Shown here: positions 43,018-53,799 of the stretch, in pieces
Numbering within the stretch: position 1 is the first letter of the stretch
Layout of the letters: each line of letters starts with the position of its first letter
Assembly: GCA_015680685.1 (NCBI GenBank)
Contig: MNCI01011020.1
Location: 201,126 to 265,125 of the forward strand
DNA from: Gnetum montanum
Taxonomy: Eukaryota > Streptophyta > Gnetopsida > Gnetales > Gnetaceae
Length of the DNA: 64,000 nucleotides
Reading direction: 5' to 3'
Program-made: the position numbers and the translations under genes
Notes under the pieces: generated by a model
The model's input: the letters and a program-made list of their open reading frames with translations, nothing else
Told to the model about the DNA's origin: nothing
Databases searched by the model: none

Positions 43018-45920
43018 ATGGAATCTTCCCAAGTCAATCCAGTAATACTATCAATTGCTTCAAACCCTGTGATTGCTATGGAATCCATAACCATTACTGA
43101 ACACATAAATCCTCAAGGCCCTACATGCCAATCCCTTAGGCTACAAGGCAAAGGCCCTATTCACACAACTCTTACACCTGAACAATATAATTTTATCTGT
43201 GTCAAGATCCAAGCCAACCTACCCATTGATCGTATAGAGAGGGAAGCTAAGCAAGAATATGAATTCATCCATAAAGGAGGACGTGAGTTTATCCCTTCAT
43301 CTTTTGACATGATCCCACTATCTGAAAACCATCATAAACTCATATCCCAACTTTTTATGACTAGAAGTCAAGGCTTATAACTACCTCCCATAGAGCCTCA
43401 AGATGAAGAAGATGACTTTGCAGCCCAATCTGAACATGGAGAATCATACCATACTGTTAGCCCCCATGCCCACAAAAACCTAGTATCCCATCCTTTCCTA
43501 GAAGAAACTATGTTTCCTTCTTCATCTAGAAACATTCAAGCACCTATTTTCCATTCCATACCTATCTTCTCCATGCTCAATATCATTCACTCTTATGCAT
43601 CCACTTCCATCATTCCTCCACCAGTGTAGTCCCAACAACTCCCCCAAACCAACAAAGGGTCAATCCTCCAACCTCAAATAATTGGAATACCATCAATCAT
43701 ACCAGCTTCCACATCCACCCATTACATACCCCAGATGCAAATTCATAGGGCACCATTAATTACTCCTACCTAACATGTTCAAGGTGTTGCCTCACAACAT
43801 GTGGTTGGGCAATGGGTTCCACCAGTAGTCTCAGTCCCGAATACCATCCCACCACAACAAATGTCAGCCTAACAACATGCTTTTCCATAAACAATGCAAT
43901 AGTTAAACCATTATCATCCACACTCAACTCAATCCATTGGTTTGCCTACCACCCAAGAATGGGCAGACACACAAAAAATGATGCACTCATTGGCAGAAGA
44001 ATTAAAATGCCTTAAAACTTTCAACAATGAGGAAGTCAAGGTACTAGATTTCTATTAAGATGACCCAATTGACCCCTTAGTTCCACCCTTGAATTTGCTA
44101 AAAGGAGTCTCATTACCTCAACTGACCAAGTACAATGGAGAAGGAGGACCCAAATGCCCACCTAGTGACATTTAGAACCGAAAGCCTTTTACTTCAAGCA
44201 TGGCCCCATGTAATCTTGCTAGTGTTTGCAATGTCCTTAACCGGAAAAGCTTTAGACTGGTACCAATCTTTACCTCATAGCTCCATATCTTCTTTAGAGA
44301 ATTTTCTGCATCAGTTTGTCACCTGTTTCAAGTACAACTTAAAACCTGAAGCCACATTAGATAGCTTGATTCAAATTAAACAAGTGCCTTTAGAGCCAGC
44401 ACAAACATTTATCCAAAGGTGGAGTGCAACCTTAAATGAACTTCACGAACCTATCCCCAAAACATATTTACTCACTAACCTCAAATCAGTGGTGAATGAC
44501 TTTATTAAGTCAAAACTTTACTACCTGAAAGCTCGCACATTGAGCCAAGCATTCTTACAAATCAAAGACATAGAATAAGTAGCACAAACAAGTAATGACC
44601 TAGCCTACTCATCCTTTAGAAGACAACACATAAGGAAAGATAAACCCAAAACAATGGTAGAAGCAGTGGTTGAGGGAAAACAACCCACTATCCCAAACAA
44701 CTATGAAAGAATAACACCCACTCATACACTTGAAGGTTCCTCAAATAGAAACAACAACATAGGTCATGCACGTACCTTCGAAAGGAAAGACCCTACTCAA
44801 TACACACCATTGCCCATGAAGCCTTCACAACTACTTGATCAACTTCTAAAGGCTAGGCTAATTCAACAAAAAAAAATGTCTCCTGCGACCTCAGACAGAC
44901 ATGATTGCTTTTGCGAATTGGCCAAAAATCTAGCCTTAGCAACAGCCAATGAACCTCCCATTCCAAAAGGCTTTAGGTTGAATAGGTTTTGTGAATATCA
45001 TCAATGGTGTGGTCATGGGACTGATTACTGCTTTGCATTGAAACAAGACATACAACGCATGATAGATGGGGGTGAAGTGGTATTTGATGAGACAAACACA
45101 GTAAGGCCCCAAAACCAATCCATGGGGGTTTACAAAGATCCTCTCAATACCAAAACCAATAATGCTCCATATGTGATTAATACTATCCATATGGAAAACA
45201 GACAAGACGTTCCGCGAAGACCTTTTGTGATTCAAAGGCCTTCAGAAAACACACCTACCCCAACATCTCCTCAAACCCCTTTTACCACATGCACATCCCC
45301 CACACCATCAAAACCATTTATTATCCACATACCTCCTTCGGTTGCCACCACAACAAACATACCATCTAAAAACTGACCCATTCCCTTTGTGGTTCAGGTG
45401 CAAAAACACCCTTGCACACAACCCACCTCCACTTCTCGAAGACCTGCGTAAGAATGTCTTACCAATAGGCTAATAAGAGAGCGCTTAGAAATAGAAAAAA
45501 GAGAGCACATGGAGAGAGAGAACCATGGACACGAATTAGGACTGCCAAAGCCTACACCACTAAGCACCATTCCCATGAGTTCATCTATTAATGAGCCTAG
45601 TACAAGTCATATCCCAAACCCAACATTCTCAGCTACTAACGTAAAAACCCCTCCACGAGAAATACGAATGTTAGGTCAAATGGACCAAATCTCCACAGAT
45701 AAGAATGTCACAAATGGTAAAGACCTAGCTAATGCATTGACCCAAGTCACACAAGCCTTAAAACAAAAGAATACTTCTTTAAGTTTGTATGACCTAGTAA
45801 TGACTTCACCAGTACATCGAGAGACTCTCATACGAATGCTAACTTCAATTCCTGTTAGTGAGGATCTTCCTGTAGATGAACCATCCATTTATGCAGTATT
45901 ATCCCCACAACTTTAGGAAT
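43018..45920 (+). pseudogene. GAG-E gag
   Basis: The start is the ATG at 43,018 (MESSQVNPV...), which matches the gag start of GAG-A. The N-terminal block is LTPEQYNFICVKIQANLPID. From 43,378 to 44,040 several TAA/TAG stops replace Gln codons. A one-base insertion near 44,140 shifts the frame, after which it is nearly open to the end. The capsid domain is at 44,135-44,580 (GKALDWYQSLP, VPLEPAQTFIQRWSATLNEL, FIKSKLYYLKARTLSQAF). The CX2HX4HX4C-like knuckle (FCEYHQWCGHGTDYC) is at about 44,985-45,032. The linker is Pro/Thr-rich, and the SLYDL box (TSLSLYDLVMTSPVHRETLI) is near 45,775-45,835. Confidence 0.88.
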
Positions 45921-46537
45921 TGAAGACCACATGCTTATAATTCCATGTTAAGGAAATTAAGCTAGATGAGAAAACAAGGGAAATCACCATAGCCGCTATG
46001 TTCATAACAATACAGGTTGATCATTTCAAAATACGTAGGGTGCATGTCGATGATGGTGCAGCAACAAATGTAATACATTTTTCCATCATTCAAAAACTGG
46101 GACTCACTGAACAAATACAATCTACAACAACCTCTTTCTTGAGATCCTTTAGTGGTTCCCGTGTGGGAGTAAAAGGCATGGTTACCTTAGATTTCATAGC
46201 CGGAGACCAATTCCCTACATCAGCTGAATTCATAGTGGTTGATGAAATGCCAAGGTTTAATTTGATCCTAGGATGTCCTTGGCTAGCTCAACTTAAAGCC
46301 ATATCTTCACCAATCCATAAGGAGATACATCTACCTTACGAGGGTGGTGAGATCATCATACATGGGGATACAACATCATCAATCATTTCCTCATACCTTC
46401 AGATAGATCAAGGGTCAAAAATTGAGTTCATTAAGCCTAAACAAGAAACCATGGACATACATCAAAACATGAACCCAACATTGATTCACAACCCAACTAG
46501 CACTATCCGAAATGACGTTAAACTACAAACTGTCTGA
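45920..46537 (+). pseudogene. GAG-E aspartic protease
   Basis: It lies in the same frame as the second half of gag, so the two form one polyprotein. The active site VHVDDGAATNVI is at about 46,040-46,075, with D-D-G as in GAG-B and GAG-C. RFNLILGCPWLAQLKAI near 46,255 is the conserved C-terminal block. A glycine-rich flap-like region (SGSRVGVKGMV) lies between. The segment 45,998-46,537 is open. The product would cut the gag polyprotein during particle maturation. Nothing related to RT follows. Confidence 0.88.
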
Positions 46538-46725
46538 AATGACATTAAACTACAAACTGTCCAAAATCACGTTAAACTACAAACTATCTGAAATGACGTT
46601 AAACTACAAACTATCCGAAATGACGTTAAACTACGAATTGTCCGAAATGACGTTAAACTACAAACTGTTTGAAATGACATTAAACTACAACACGTCTGCA
46701 ATGACATTAAACTAGCCACAGTTAG
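46508..46725 (+). repeat. 27-bp tandem repeat, GAG-E tail (8 copies)
   Basis: Unit GAAATGACGTTAAACTACAA plus ACTGTCC repeats eight times at exactly 27 bp. Because 27 is divisible by three, one frame reads as a 9-residue repeat (MTLNYKLSE), but it starts in the stop region of the protease frame. A chance open frame is the simpler reading. Confidence 0.93.
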
Positions 46726-47100
46726 AAATGATCAGTTCCATTTAAAACTTCTTGAAAACATTACTACCTTTGGCTCACCATGGCATAAAACTGGTAATCC
46801 TTTCTTTAACAACAGATGCAATAGTCCATCAAGACTTTAAACTGATGTACCAAGCCCAAAATGGCTTTAAACTAGAGCCAACAAATTACAAATTTACAAA
46901 CTCTCGTCATCTTACATTAAATTTTTGCTTATAGGTTACAAGTTACGATTTAGATTCTTGTACGGTTGTTGCTTTCTTTTCCAAGTATTTTCCTTACATC
47001 TTACTTTACATTTTAGAAATTTATGTTACATTTATTTGCACACATATACTCTAGAAAATAAAGAAAAACAATTAAGAAAAAACATAAAACTACAAAATAA

Positions 47101-47160
47101 CATGGCCCGAAAAGGCCTTAAACTAGCTTATGGTCTGGAATGGCCTAAAATTATCATTTT
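47101..47160 (+). repeat. GGCC...TTAAACTAG unit in the GAG-E tail
   Basis: Two units, ATGGCCCGAAAAGGCCTTAA and ATGGTCTGGAATGGCCTAAA, match the tail units of GAG-B (20,030-20,120) on the opposite strand. This is a cross-element marker of the tail region. Confidence 0.7.
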
Positions 47161-47347
47161 TTGCATTGCTTTTCTTTCATTCATACATTCTAAATCTATG
47201 TACGGCAGGTGTCGCTTGATGTTGTTTTCTTCCTAGTTCATTTTTTTGTAGGATCTCACAGGCACGTAGCATGACCATGCATGAAGCATCACACTTTACA
47301 CAAGCAAGGTAAGCATCAGTCCACTATGACTATAAACTGGCACAAAC

Positions 47348-47605
47348 AGTCCTGGATCATGACTTAAAACTGATACCACAGAATAGTCTTGGATCATGAC
47401 TTAAAACTGATACCACAGAATAGTCCTGGATCACAACTTAAAACTGATACCACAGAACAGTCCTGGATCATGACTTAAAACTGATGCCACAGAATAGTCC
47501 TGGATCATGACTTAAAACTGATACCACAGAACAGTCTTGGATCATGACTTAAAACTGATACCATAGAATAGTCCTGGATCATGACCTAAAACTGATACCA
47601 CAGAG
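47348..47605 (+). repeat. 37-bp tandem repeat, GAG-E tail (7 copies)
   Basis: Seven units start at 47,351, 47,388, 47,425, 47,462, 47,499, 47,536 and 47,573. They read GTCCTGGATCATGACTTAAA plus ACTGATACCACAGAATA. They are highly similar, so the array expanded recently relative to the element or is kept homogeneous. It is not a CRISPR: there are no spacers. Confidence 0.93.
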
Positions 47606-47609
47606 TTTT

Positions 47610-47830
47610 GTCCATTATGACACTAAACTACTACATCCATCTGCCATGACATGAAACTAGCATCCAGAGTCCACTAAGACTATAAACTAGTTTGCCTCTT
47701 CACAGTCTGTCATGACTATAAACTAGCAATGCACCGTCTGCCACGATTCTGAACTGATACCATCCAAGGGGTTATGAAATGAAACTAATCCACAATAGTT
47801 TGCTAAGACTATAAACTGGTGACATCATTG
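47610..47830 (+). repeat. Degenerate GACTATAAACTAG units, GAG-E tail
   Basis: Further units of 30-50 bp end in TATAAACTAG or TGAAACTAG. The reverse-complement form (CTAGTTTATAGTC) is repeated in AUT-D at 62,810-63,060. Confidence 0.7.
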
Positions 47831-47839
47831 ACAATTAGG

Positions 47840-48979
47840 AAAAATTTAAAAGGATCTATTGTTGCAGTTGGCTATTCTTATTCCACAAAGACTTGTTGCA
47901 TGATTCATCTCATGGGGCCTAATGAAATTGATGTTGTTTATGATTCTATTTTCTTTGAAAATTGCACATGGTGACTCCATCTACTTGTCTAAAGTGTTTA
48001 GCTGACTATTTCATTTGTGCTTTTCTTGTCTTCTTGGAGTTGTGTTTGCAAGATGACACTTCTGAGGCATTCATGCATAGATGCACTTCATCATGATGAC
48101 AAGGTATCACATTTTTCCTGATGCACGCGACTGGGTTAATCAATCCATTCATAAGTACATTCCTGACTCCCGATGCATCCCCTATTTCTCCATCATGCTC
48201 CCCTTAGCCTATTCAATTACACTCCCTTGATACATTCTGCTCACCTCAAAACTCTTGATACACTATTGCACACTATAACTCTCTAAGCAGTTGCGACACA
48301 AAACATGATACACAGTACATGATGCAAAATGCAAGTGCTCAAACACGAGCACAACACAAAAAGAAAGCTCTTTCAAAAAGACCAAAAGAAAGAAAAAACA
48401 AAAAAAAATAAAAAACAAAAAAAAATGGTCAAAGAGCAAAATACACAGAAAAGGTCTTCAAGACCCCATTGACATCATGAACAAAAGACTATTGGCCATT
48501 CTCATACAAGCCCCAAGTGAGAAGGTAGTTGTCCTGAAAAAATAGTTACACTCATGTCTCAAAGAGACCATGTTGCATATCATTGAGTGGCTTTGGCTGT
48601 TTACAACGGGCCCCGCAAATACTCTATAAGAGTCCCGTTTCTCCAAAGAACACACCTCCTATGTCTTGGTTTCAAGTCTGCTAAAAACTTGGCTATTGAC
48701 AAGGACCAATGACATGACTTGTGCACAAGAGAGAATTTCTCTCCCACAAATCCCAATAGCGATCATAGCCCTTAACCTCCTAGCTTTCTTGGTTACAACC
48801 GATTCCCTTGCATCTTGAACCACATTCCCTTAAATCCCATGTACTTTTGAAAATGGTGTGATGACACCCAGCCAAGTGCCGATGGTTAATGTTTGATGCT
48901 TTATTGCTCATGGTGTTTTGCACTTCTTTGTCGACACCTCTCTGGTGGAGTCCTCTAGACGTCAACAAAGAGGGACCAA
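47840..48979 (+). other. GAG-E segment before the 3' LTR: A-rich tract and pre-LTR block
   Basis: No gene is seen. An A-rich tract at 48,355-48,425 has a T-rich counterpart on the plus strand of AUT-D at 61,570-61,640, at a similar distance from the LTR. The block CTAGACGTCAACAAAGAGGG at 48,956-48,975 directly precedes the LTR and probably holds the polypurine tract that primes plus-strand synthesis. Confidence 0.65.
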
Positions 48980-50548
48980 TGAAACACCACTAATTTTGGC
49001 CTAACACTTTTAGACAAGAATTAAGCTAAGTCATGCTGCTGCCCAACATGAGTATTGCATGACCAGACTTGGAGGCCTCTGAAATAGCCCTCGATGGCCC
49101 ATGATTCAACAAGCAAGGTTCCCCCAGGGCCCACAAGCGACTGGACCAACTTTCAGCATCCAGAATCAAAATTTTCAGGTTTAAAATGTTTGTTTTTTGG
49201 CTAAGTACACTTTGGTTACTTTTTCAGACGCTGCATAGCATAAGGATCAGCATCACCAACTTTTGGAGCCCTGAAATTGAGTCAAAATAGGCTGAAATCA
49301 AGCACAAGGACCCTCCATGACCTTCACCAAGGCCCCCAGTAGCTCCCAGCCTCCAAAAAATCAAGATTTGGGCCTCAAATATGCCATTTTAACTTGGTGA
49401 CGCTGGGGTTACTTTTTCAAACGCTGCACAGCGTAAGGATTAGCATCACCAATTTTTAGAGCCCAAAAACTGAGCCAAAATGACTTGATTTCAAGGGTGT
49501 AATTCATCCTCAAGGTTCACTATTGATAATTATGGGTCCCAGTCTTCAGAAATTCTAGATTTCAACCCAAAATTGCAAGTTTTGGAGGTCACACTGCAAG
49601 TCACACTGGATGCTAGACAAGCAGGGCAATGTTAATCCTTCTTGATTTTCTTTTTCAAGAAATCTATAAAATGGCAAAGGGATATGAAATCCCATGCAAA
49701 ATTAGGCCAAATATTCAGCAAAAGAAAAAAAAGAAATATAATTTTTCCAAGCGGGCCAGAGTTGGAGCTAATCTTTTTAAAATTTTTAAAATTTTTTTAT
49801 CGCTTGAGGGCTTGTATTTCTAAATTTTTTTATGGGCTTGAATGACCCACAAATTGTAAAATACGTTGAACCTGGTCAAAGAAAACCCTATCCAAACCCT
49901 AGCCCAACCCTATAAATACCCTATCAATTCACACAAACAGGAGGCAACAAAGATGCAAAGAGAAGCAAAGCAAAAGCAACAAGAGAGAAGGGAGAGGAAG
50001 AGGCAAAGATTAGAGAGATTGGAAATTCTGAAGAAAGACAGAACCTGCAATCCTTGGGTGCTCAGCACATCCAATTTTTGGCTTCCAAGTTCTTCTCACA
50101 TTGTCACATCATCGTGTCATATCTTTCCGAGGCTAGGCATTTGACTTGCCATTCACACTTGTGTAATTGCGCTTTGATCGGTGCACATTTTTTTAAAACA
50201 ATATAATAAAATTTCACTATTGCCTCCCATTTACATTGTTTAAGTTCTATTTATGCCTTACAAATATAACTTTGTTTATGCTTTATTCATAATTCAATAC
50301 GCTTTATTTACATTTCGTATCATTGTCTACACTCCTTTTACATCCTGTTTATGATAACCCCAATGCTAGTCGTAGCTTATGCTTGGGAAAGTCTTTGGTT
50401 GATTTGCATGCAAACCATCCAAGGCACTCTGCCTTCGTTTACTTTTCCAACTTGCCCTCGGGCGAAGGCAGGGTCAGCTATGACTACCCGACGATCTCTT
50501 GGTGGTTGTTTCCCTTCCAGCCTTACACCGACGATTTAGGATAGTACA
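48980..50548 (+). repeat. GAG-E 3' LTR
   Basis: It matches 41,274-42,829 along its full length. It ends GATAGTACA where the 5' LTR ends GTCAGTACA. The TATA box is at 49,908-49,920. The flank ATATCGTGG continues the interrupted GATATC array of the host solo LTR. Confidence 0.92.
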
Positions 50549-50695
50549 ATATCGTGGTGTGTCATTATATCTATAAATAAGAGGTGGCTCTCCCTTGTTT
50601 TCTCATCCTAGGCTAGACAGTAGGGAAACTCTAGTAGATTGATCACTCTAGAGATAGAATATTTTCCATGTGCCTGTAGTAGAAGTCCTAAAGTG

Positions 50696-50710
50696 NNNNN
50701 NNNNNNNNNN
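50696..50710. other. Assembly gap (15 N)
   Basis: An unresolved run of N lies inside the solo LTR just downstream of its TATA box. Its true length is unknown, so the LTR length quoted is a minimum or an estimate. Confidence 0.95.
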
Positions 50711-51223
50711 CATGGAATAGGCTAATTAGGATTTTATTTACTGTTATTTATTATCTGTTATTTACATGCTTTATTAGTTATTTACTGCTTTTTCTCTCAA
50801 CCCTTCTCTCATAGTTAAGTGCCTTAGTATGACCACTTCGAGCACGTGTTTTACGCGTGGTGATCCGAGCAACGATTAGCATTTGGTAACTATGGTTGCA
50901 TTGGTTTAGGGTGTGAATGGTGAGTGGGAATGGATGCTGACGCTAGGTTAATTTAGACTTAGTTCATTAGTTAGAGTTAGTTAATTAGTCAGCTTGTTAG
51001 CATAGGAGACAAAAACATAAAAAGCATAAAAATCATATACCTCAGACTTACTTAACCATACACCATGACAGATACAAGTAAGCATGGGAAGACAATGAAT
51101 GATTAACCCTAAGTGTTCCATGAGGCATGTAGGCAATTAGTCTATGGAGTTCTATCGGATCACATGTGCTATGCTCGTATTCGTATGGTTGAGTGTAGGG
51201 GCTTCTCGTCACTCATTAAGAGG

Positions 51224-52180
51224 AAAGGTAGAATGGAGTTCCAAATCATGGTCACATGAAGTTCCTTATGGAATTTATGCTTAAATGACCCGATAAAGTT
51301 CATCCTTAGTCTAGATCAAAACCAATGACTTTTAATGACTTCACATACAATAATGCTCCCATAGATCAATCACCATTCCTTATATAGAAGAAAAGAGAAG
51401 CAAGAAGTGAGAAAGAACCTTAGTTAGAGGGGACTTTCAAGCATGGATAATGTATCTTTCTAGTCCCATAACTAGTGCTTGTAGCTTGTTATTTTGTCTA
51501 AGGGATGTGCTTTGAGTTTCCATCATTTTTTCTTATATGTTTTTATGAAATTTTAGATGGGAATCATACCATGCAAAGACTTTAGCTTCTTATTATTGGT
51601 TGACAGAAAAATGATAAGAAATCCATTAAAAAACTCATGCACTCAAGAGAGAAGAAAAGTACAAAGAGCATTAAGTCTCCTTGAAGTCACACCCTTGTCA
51701 ATCTATTTAATCTTTCCAAAGTTTGGAAACTACCGAGGTCACAAGTTTAGTAAAGTTTTATTAATGAAAGGGACATCATATTTCTAGAACAAGGAAGACC
51801 ATAGAGTGTTTTGGATTAGTGGATGATGTGGACTCACTACATGATCCATGAGAAAAAAACTTTGTCTTAGTTATCAATATCAAAATTCAAAGAGAAGCTA
51901 GACATTAGCAATCAAAAACATAAAGTACAAACCACCATTAGCAAATAGCTAAAACATCACTATGTCCTATTGGAAATAAAGAAAAATAAAGAAATTTATT
52001 AAAAAAACATAAAAAAAACACACACAAAAAGAAAGTAAAATATAAAAGAAATTATAAAACATCCAAGAAAGATAAAATGTACTAACGATGTTGTAAAACA
52101 AAAAATGGTGTAAAATAAAAAGTGTAAAAATAAAAAGGTGTAAAAAAAATTATGAAAGCTAATGAGTGTTTTACATAATT
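51224..52180 (-). other. ATH-4 noncoding 3' region, right of the solo LTR
   Basis: It matches 350-1,170 of ATH-1 (for example GCAAGAAGTGAGAAAGAACC near 51,395 and the GTCACACCCTTG stretch near 51,690). It is A/T-rich with no supported gene. Confidence 0.72.
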
Positions 52181-52189
52181 AGCATGGAT

Positions 52190-53330
52190 GGCCATCTCCC
52201 CCACAACTAAGTTAGAAGGAAGAGATCCAAAAAATTGAGCATGGTTATCCATCTAATGAGGTGTTGCTAGCACTAGCTCTTTTGGGCTCATGAAAAGGTT
52301 TGACTTATTGTGTGTTAACTAAACACTTCTTATTTAGGCTTTTAGGTTTATAGGTCAACATCATCCTAGAAGGGAAGGTTTTATAAATGATGTAAGGCCT
52401 TTTTTATAATGTTTGAAACTTAGTCTTTTGAGGTACATGCATGGGGTTCTAGTAAAAGATCTTGTCTCCATGTTGGAATTTTACCTTTCTTATTTTGAGG
52501 TCATGGTGATTTAAGCATTGGTTTCAAAAGTCATTATCTATAATTTTTGCTAAATTCCTTATGCACTTTATTCAAGGATAGGGCCACTAATCTATTCTCA
52601 TCTAGGATGTTAAGGTTGATCAATATTTCTTTTTTTGCTAGGCTAAGGTCAAGATCAAGATCACAAGATGTTAAAAGTGTATGGAGCTTGGATTGAATTA
52701 GAAGAGTTGGAAATTTTCCATACACTAGCTCATAGAGAGAATAGCCTATAAGGAATTTCCATGTTGAGTGGTAGGCCTAAAGGCATCACTGGGTTCTAGT
52801 CTCTCCTATATTTGCTAATTATTCTAGCTAAGATCTTAGTCATATTTGTATTTATTACCTCTACTTGACCATTGGCTTGGGGGTGATAGGGTGTTATTAA
52901 TTTAGGTTTTACCCTCAAGTGTTGCATGAGCTTTCAAAAGGTGATGCTTGTAAAGTAACTATTATTATTATAAATCAATGCATGTGGCATCTCAAACCTA
53001 TTTACAACATTTTTTTGTACAAACCAAGAAGCTATGGAAGATGTATGGTTAGTGACAGTTGCTACTTCTACCCATTTTTTACAATAGTTAACAATGACTA
53101 TGATGTACATCTTTTCATTTGACATGGGTGTGATGCAATCCATGAAGTTAATGCCCTAGATGTTAGTAGTGGTTGGATTCACTATTGATGCTTCTCTATT
53201 TTTAGTGGTCATCCCACCATCATGTTTGCAACAATCACAAGAGTGAATGAATTGGTGAGCATCTCTAAAGAGTTTTGACTACTAATACCCTACCATTAGG
53301 ATCTTAATGGGAATTTGTTTTCCATCATAG
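52190..53330 (-). pseudogene. ATH-4 integrase
   Basis: The core starts near 53,150 with MDCITPMSNEKMYIIVIVNY (the second-strand Asp region degraded to Asn) and KKWVEVATVTNHTSS. The block PHALIYNNNSYFTS near 52,990 carries Asn where the catalytic Asp belongs. The C-terminal segment includes MYGKFPTLLIQSKLHTL near 52,700 and ends with the conserved tail near 52,200. A zinc-finger remnant is near 53,220-53,290. The copy is collinear with the ATH-1 integrase, and more than one catalytic residue is lost. Confidence 0.82.
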
Positions 53331-53379
53331 TGGCCCCCATAAAGACTCTCATGAGCATCCTAGAGGATGCATAGTCGGT

Positions 53380-53790
53380 TTGCATTAAGAAGAAATTAAC
53401 AAACCAGGCTATCGTTGCATACCTTATAAAGGTTAGCAACCACATTCTTGGTTTCCTTTTGATCTATCATTGTTAGATCAAATTCCTATAAGATCACAAG
53501 CCATTGTATGACGTGAGGGCTCATTGTTGGTTTGTTCATCAAGAAGTCGATTTCACTATGGTATTTATTCATGAATAACTTGTACCCAAGCACATAGTGC
53601 TTCAATGTTTCCAAGGAATACACCACCATCATTAGTTCTTTCTCGATTGTGGTGTAGTTGAGTTGTGAATCCACAATGCTCCAACTTTCATAGTAGATGT
53701 AGTATGGATGTTTCTATTCATCCAACTACATGATCAAGGATTTCAAGACATAGTTTGATGCATCTTTCATGATGTGGAATGGTTTGGACT
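53380..53790 (-). pseudogene. ATH-4 RNase H
   Basis: DSQLNYTTIEKELMMVVYSL near 53,670 is the typical start of gypsy RNase H with the catalytic Glu (KEL). It is followed by KHYVLGYKLF and FLMNKPTMSPHVIQWLVIL. More N-terminal residues are visible here than in ATH-1. Confidence 0.84.
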
Positions 53791-53799
53791 ACTTGGGTT

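Larger units (their letters stand above)
41274..50548 (+). mobile_element. GAG-E: complete non-autonomous gag-protease LTR retrotransposon
   Basis: It has two LTRs of 1,556 bp (41,274-42,829) and 1,569 bp (48,980-50,548), both TGAAACACC...TACA, with PBS, gag-protease, tandem-repeat tail and pre-LTR block. The 6,150-bp interior holds no RT, RNase H or integrase. Target-site copies are ATATA (41,269-41,273) and ATATC (50,549-50,553), one mismatch. In the first 93 LTR bases I count five differences, four of them transitions, so the insertion is not recent but is younger than its hosts. It resembles the plant TR-GAG class. Confidence 0.9.
41184..51223 (+). mobile_element. Plus-strand ATH solo LTR with AGAGG target-site duplication, split by GAG-E
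   Basis: AGAGG at 41,184-41,188 and at 51,219-51,223 flanks an LTR made of 41,189-41,273 plus 50,549-51,218, about 750 bp. It starts TGATGGGACACG and ends CACTCATTA (CA decayed to TA). It has no internal region and no second LTR, the signature of LTR-LTR recombination. It interrupts the noncoding tail of ATH-4. A run of 15 N lies inside it at 50,696-50,710. Confidence 0.88.

Noticed and set aside
46512-46715. Open frame with a 9-residue repeat (MTLNYKLSE)
   Set aside because: It is a by-product of a 27-bp tandem repeat divisible by three; no start context or homolog is evident.
47348-47605. Regular 37-bp repeats resembling a CRISPR array
   Set aside because: Units are contiguous with no variable spacers, there are no cas genes, and the setting is a plant retrotransposon tail.
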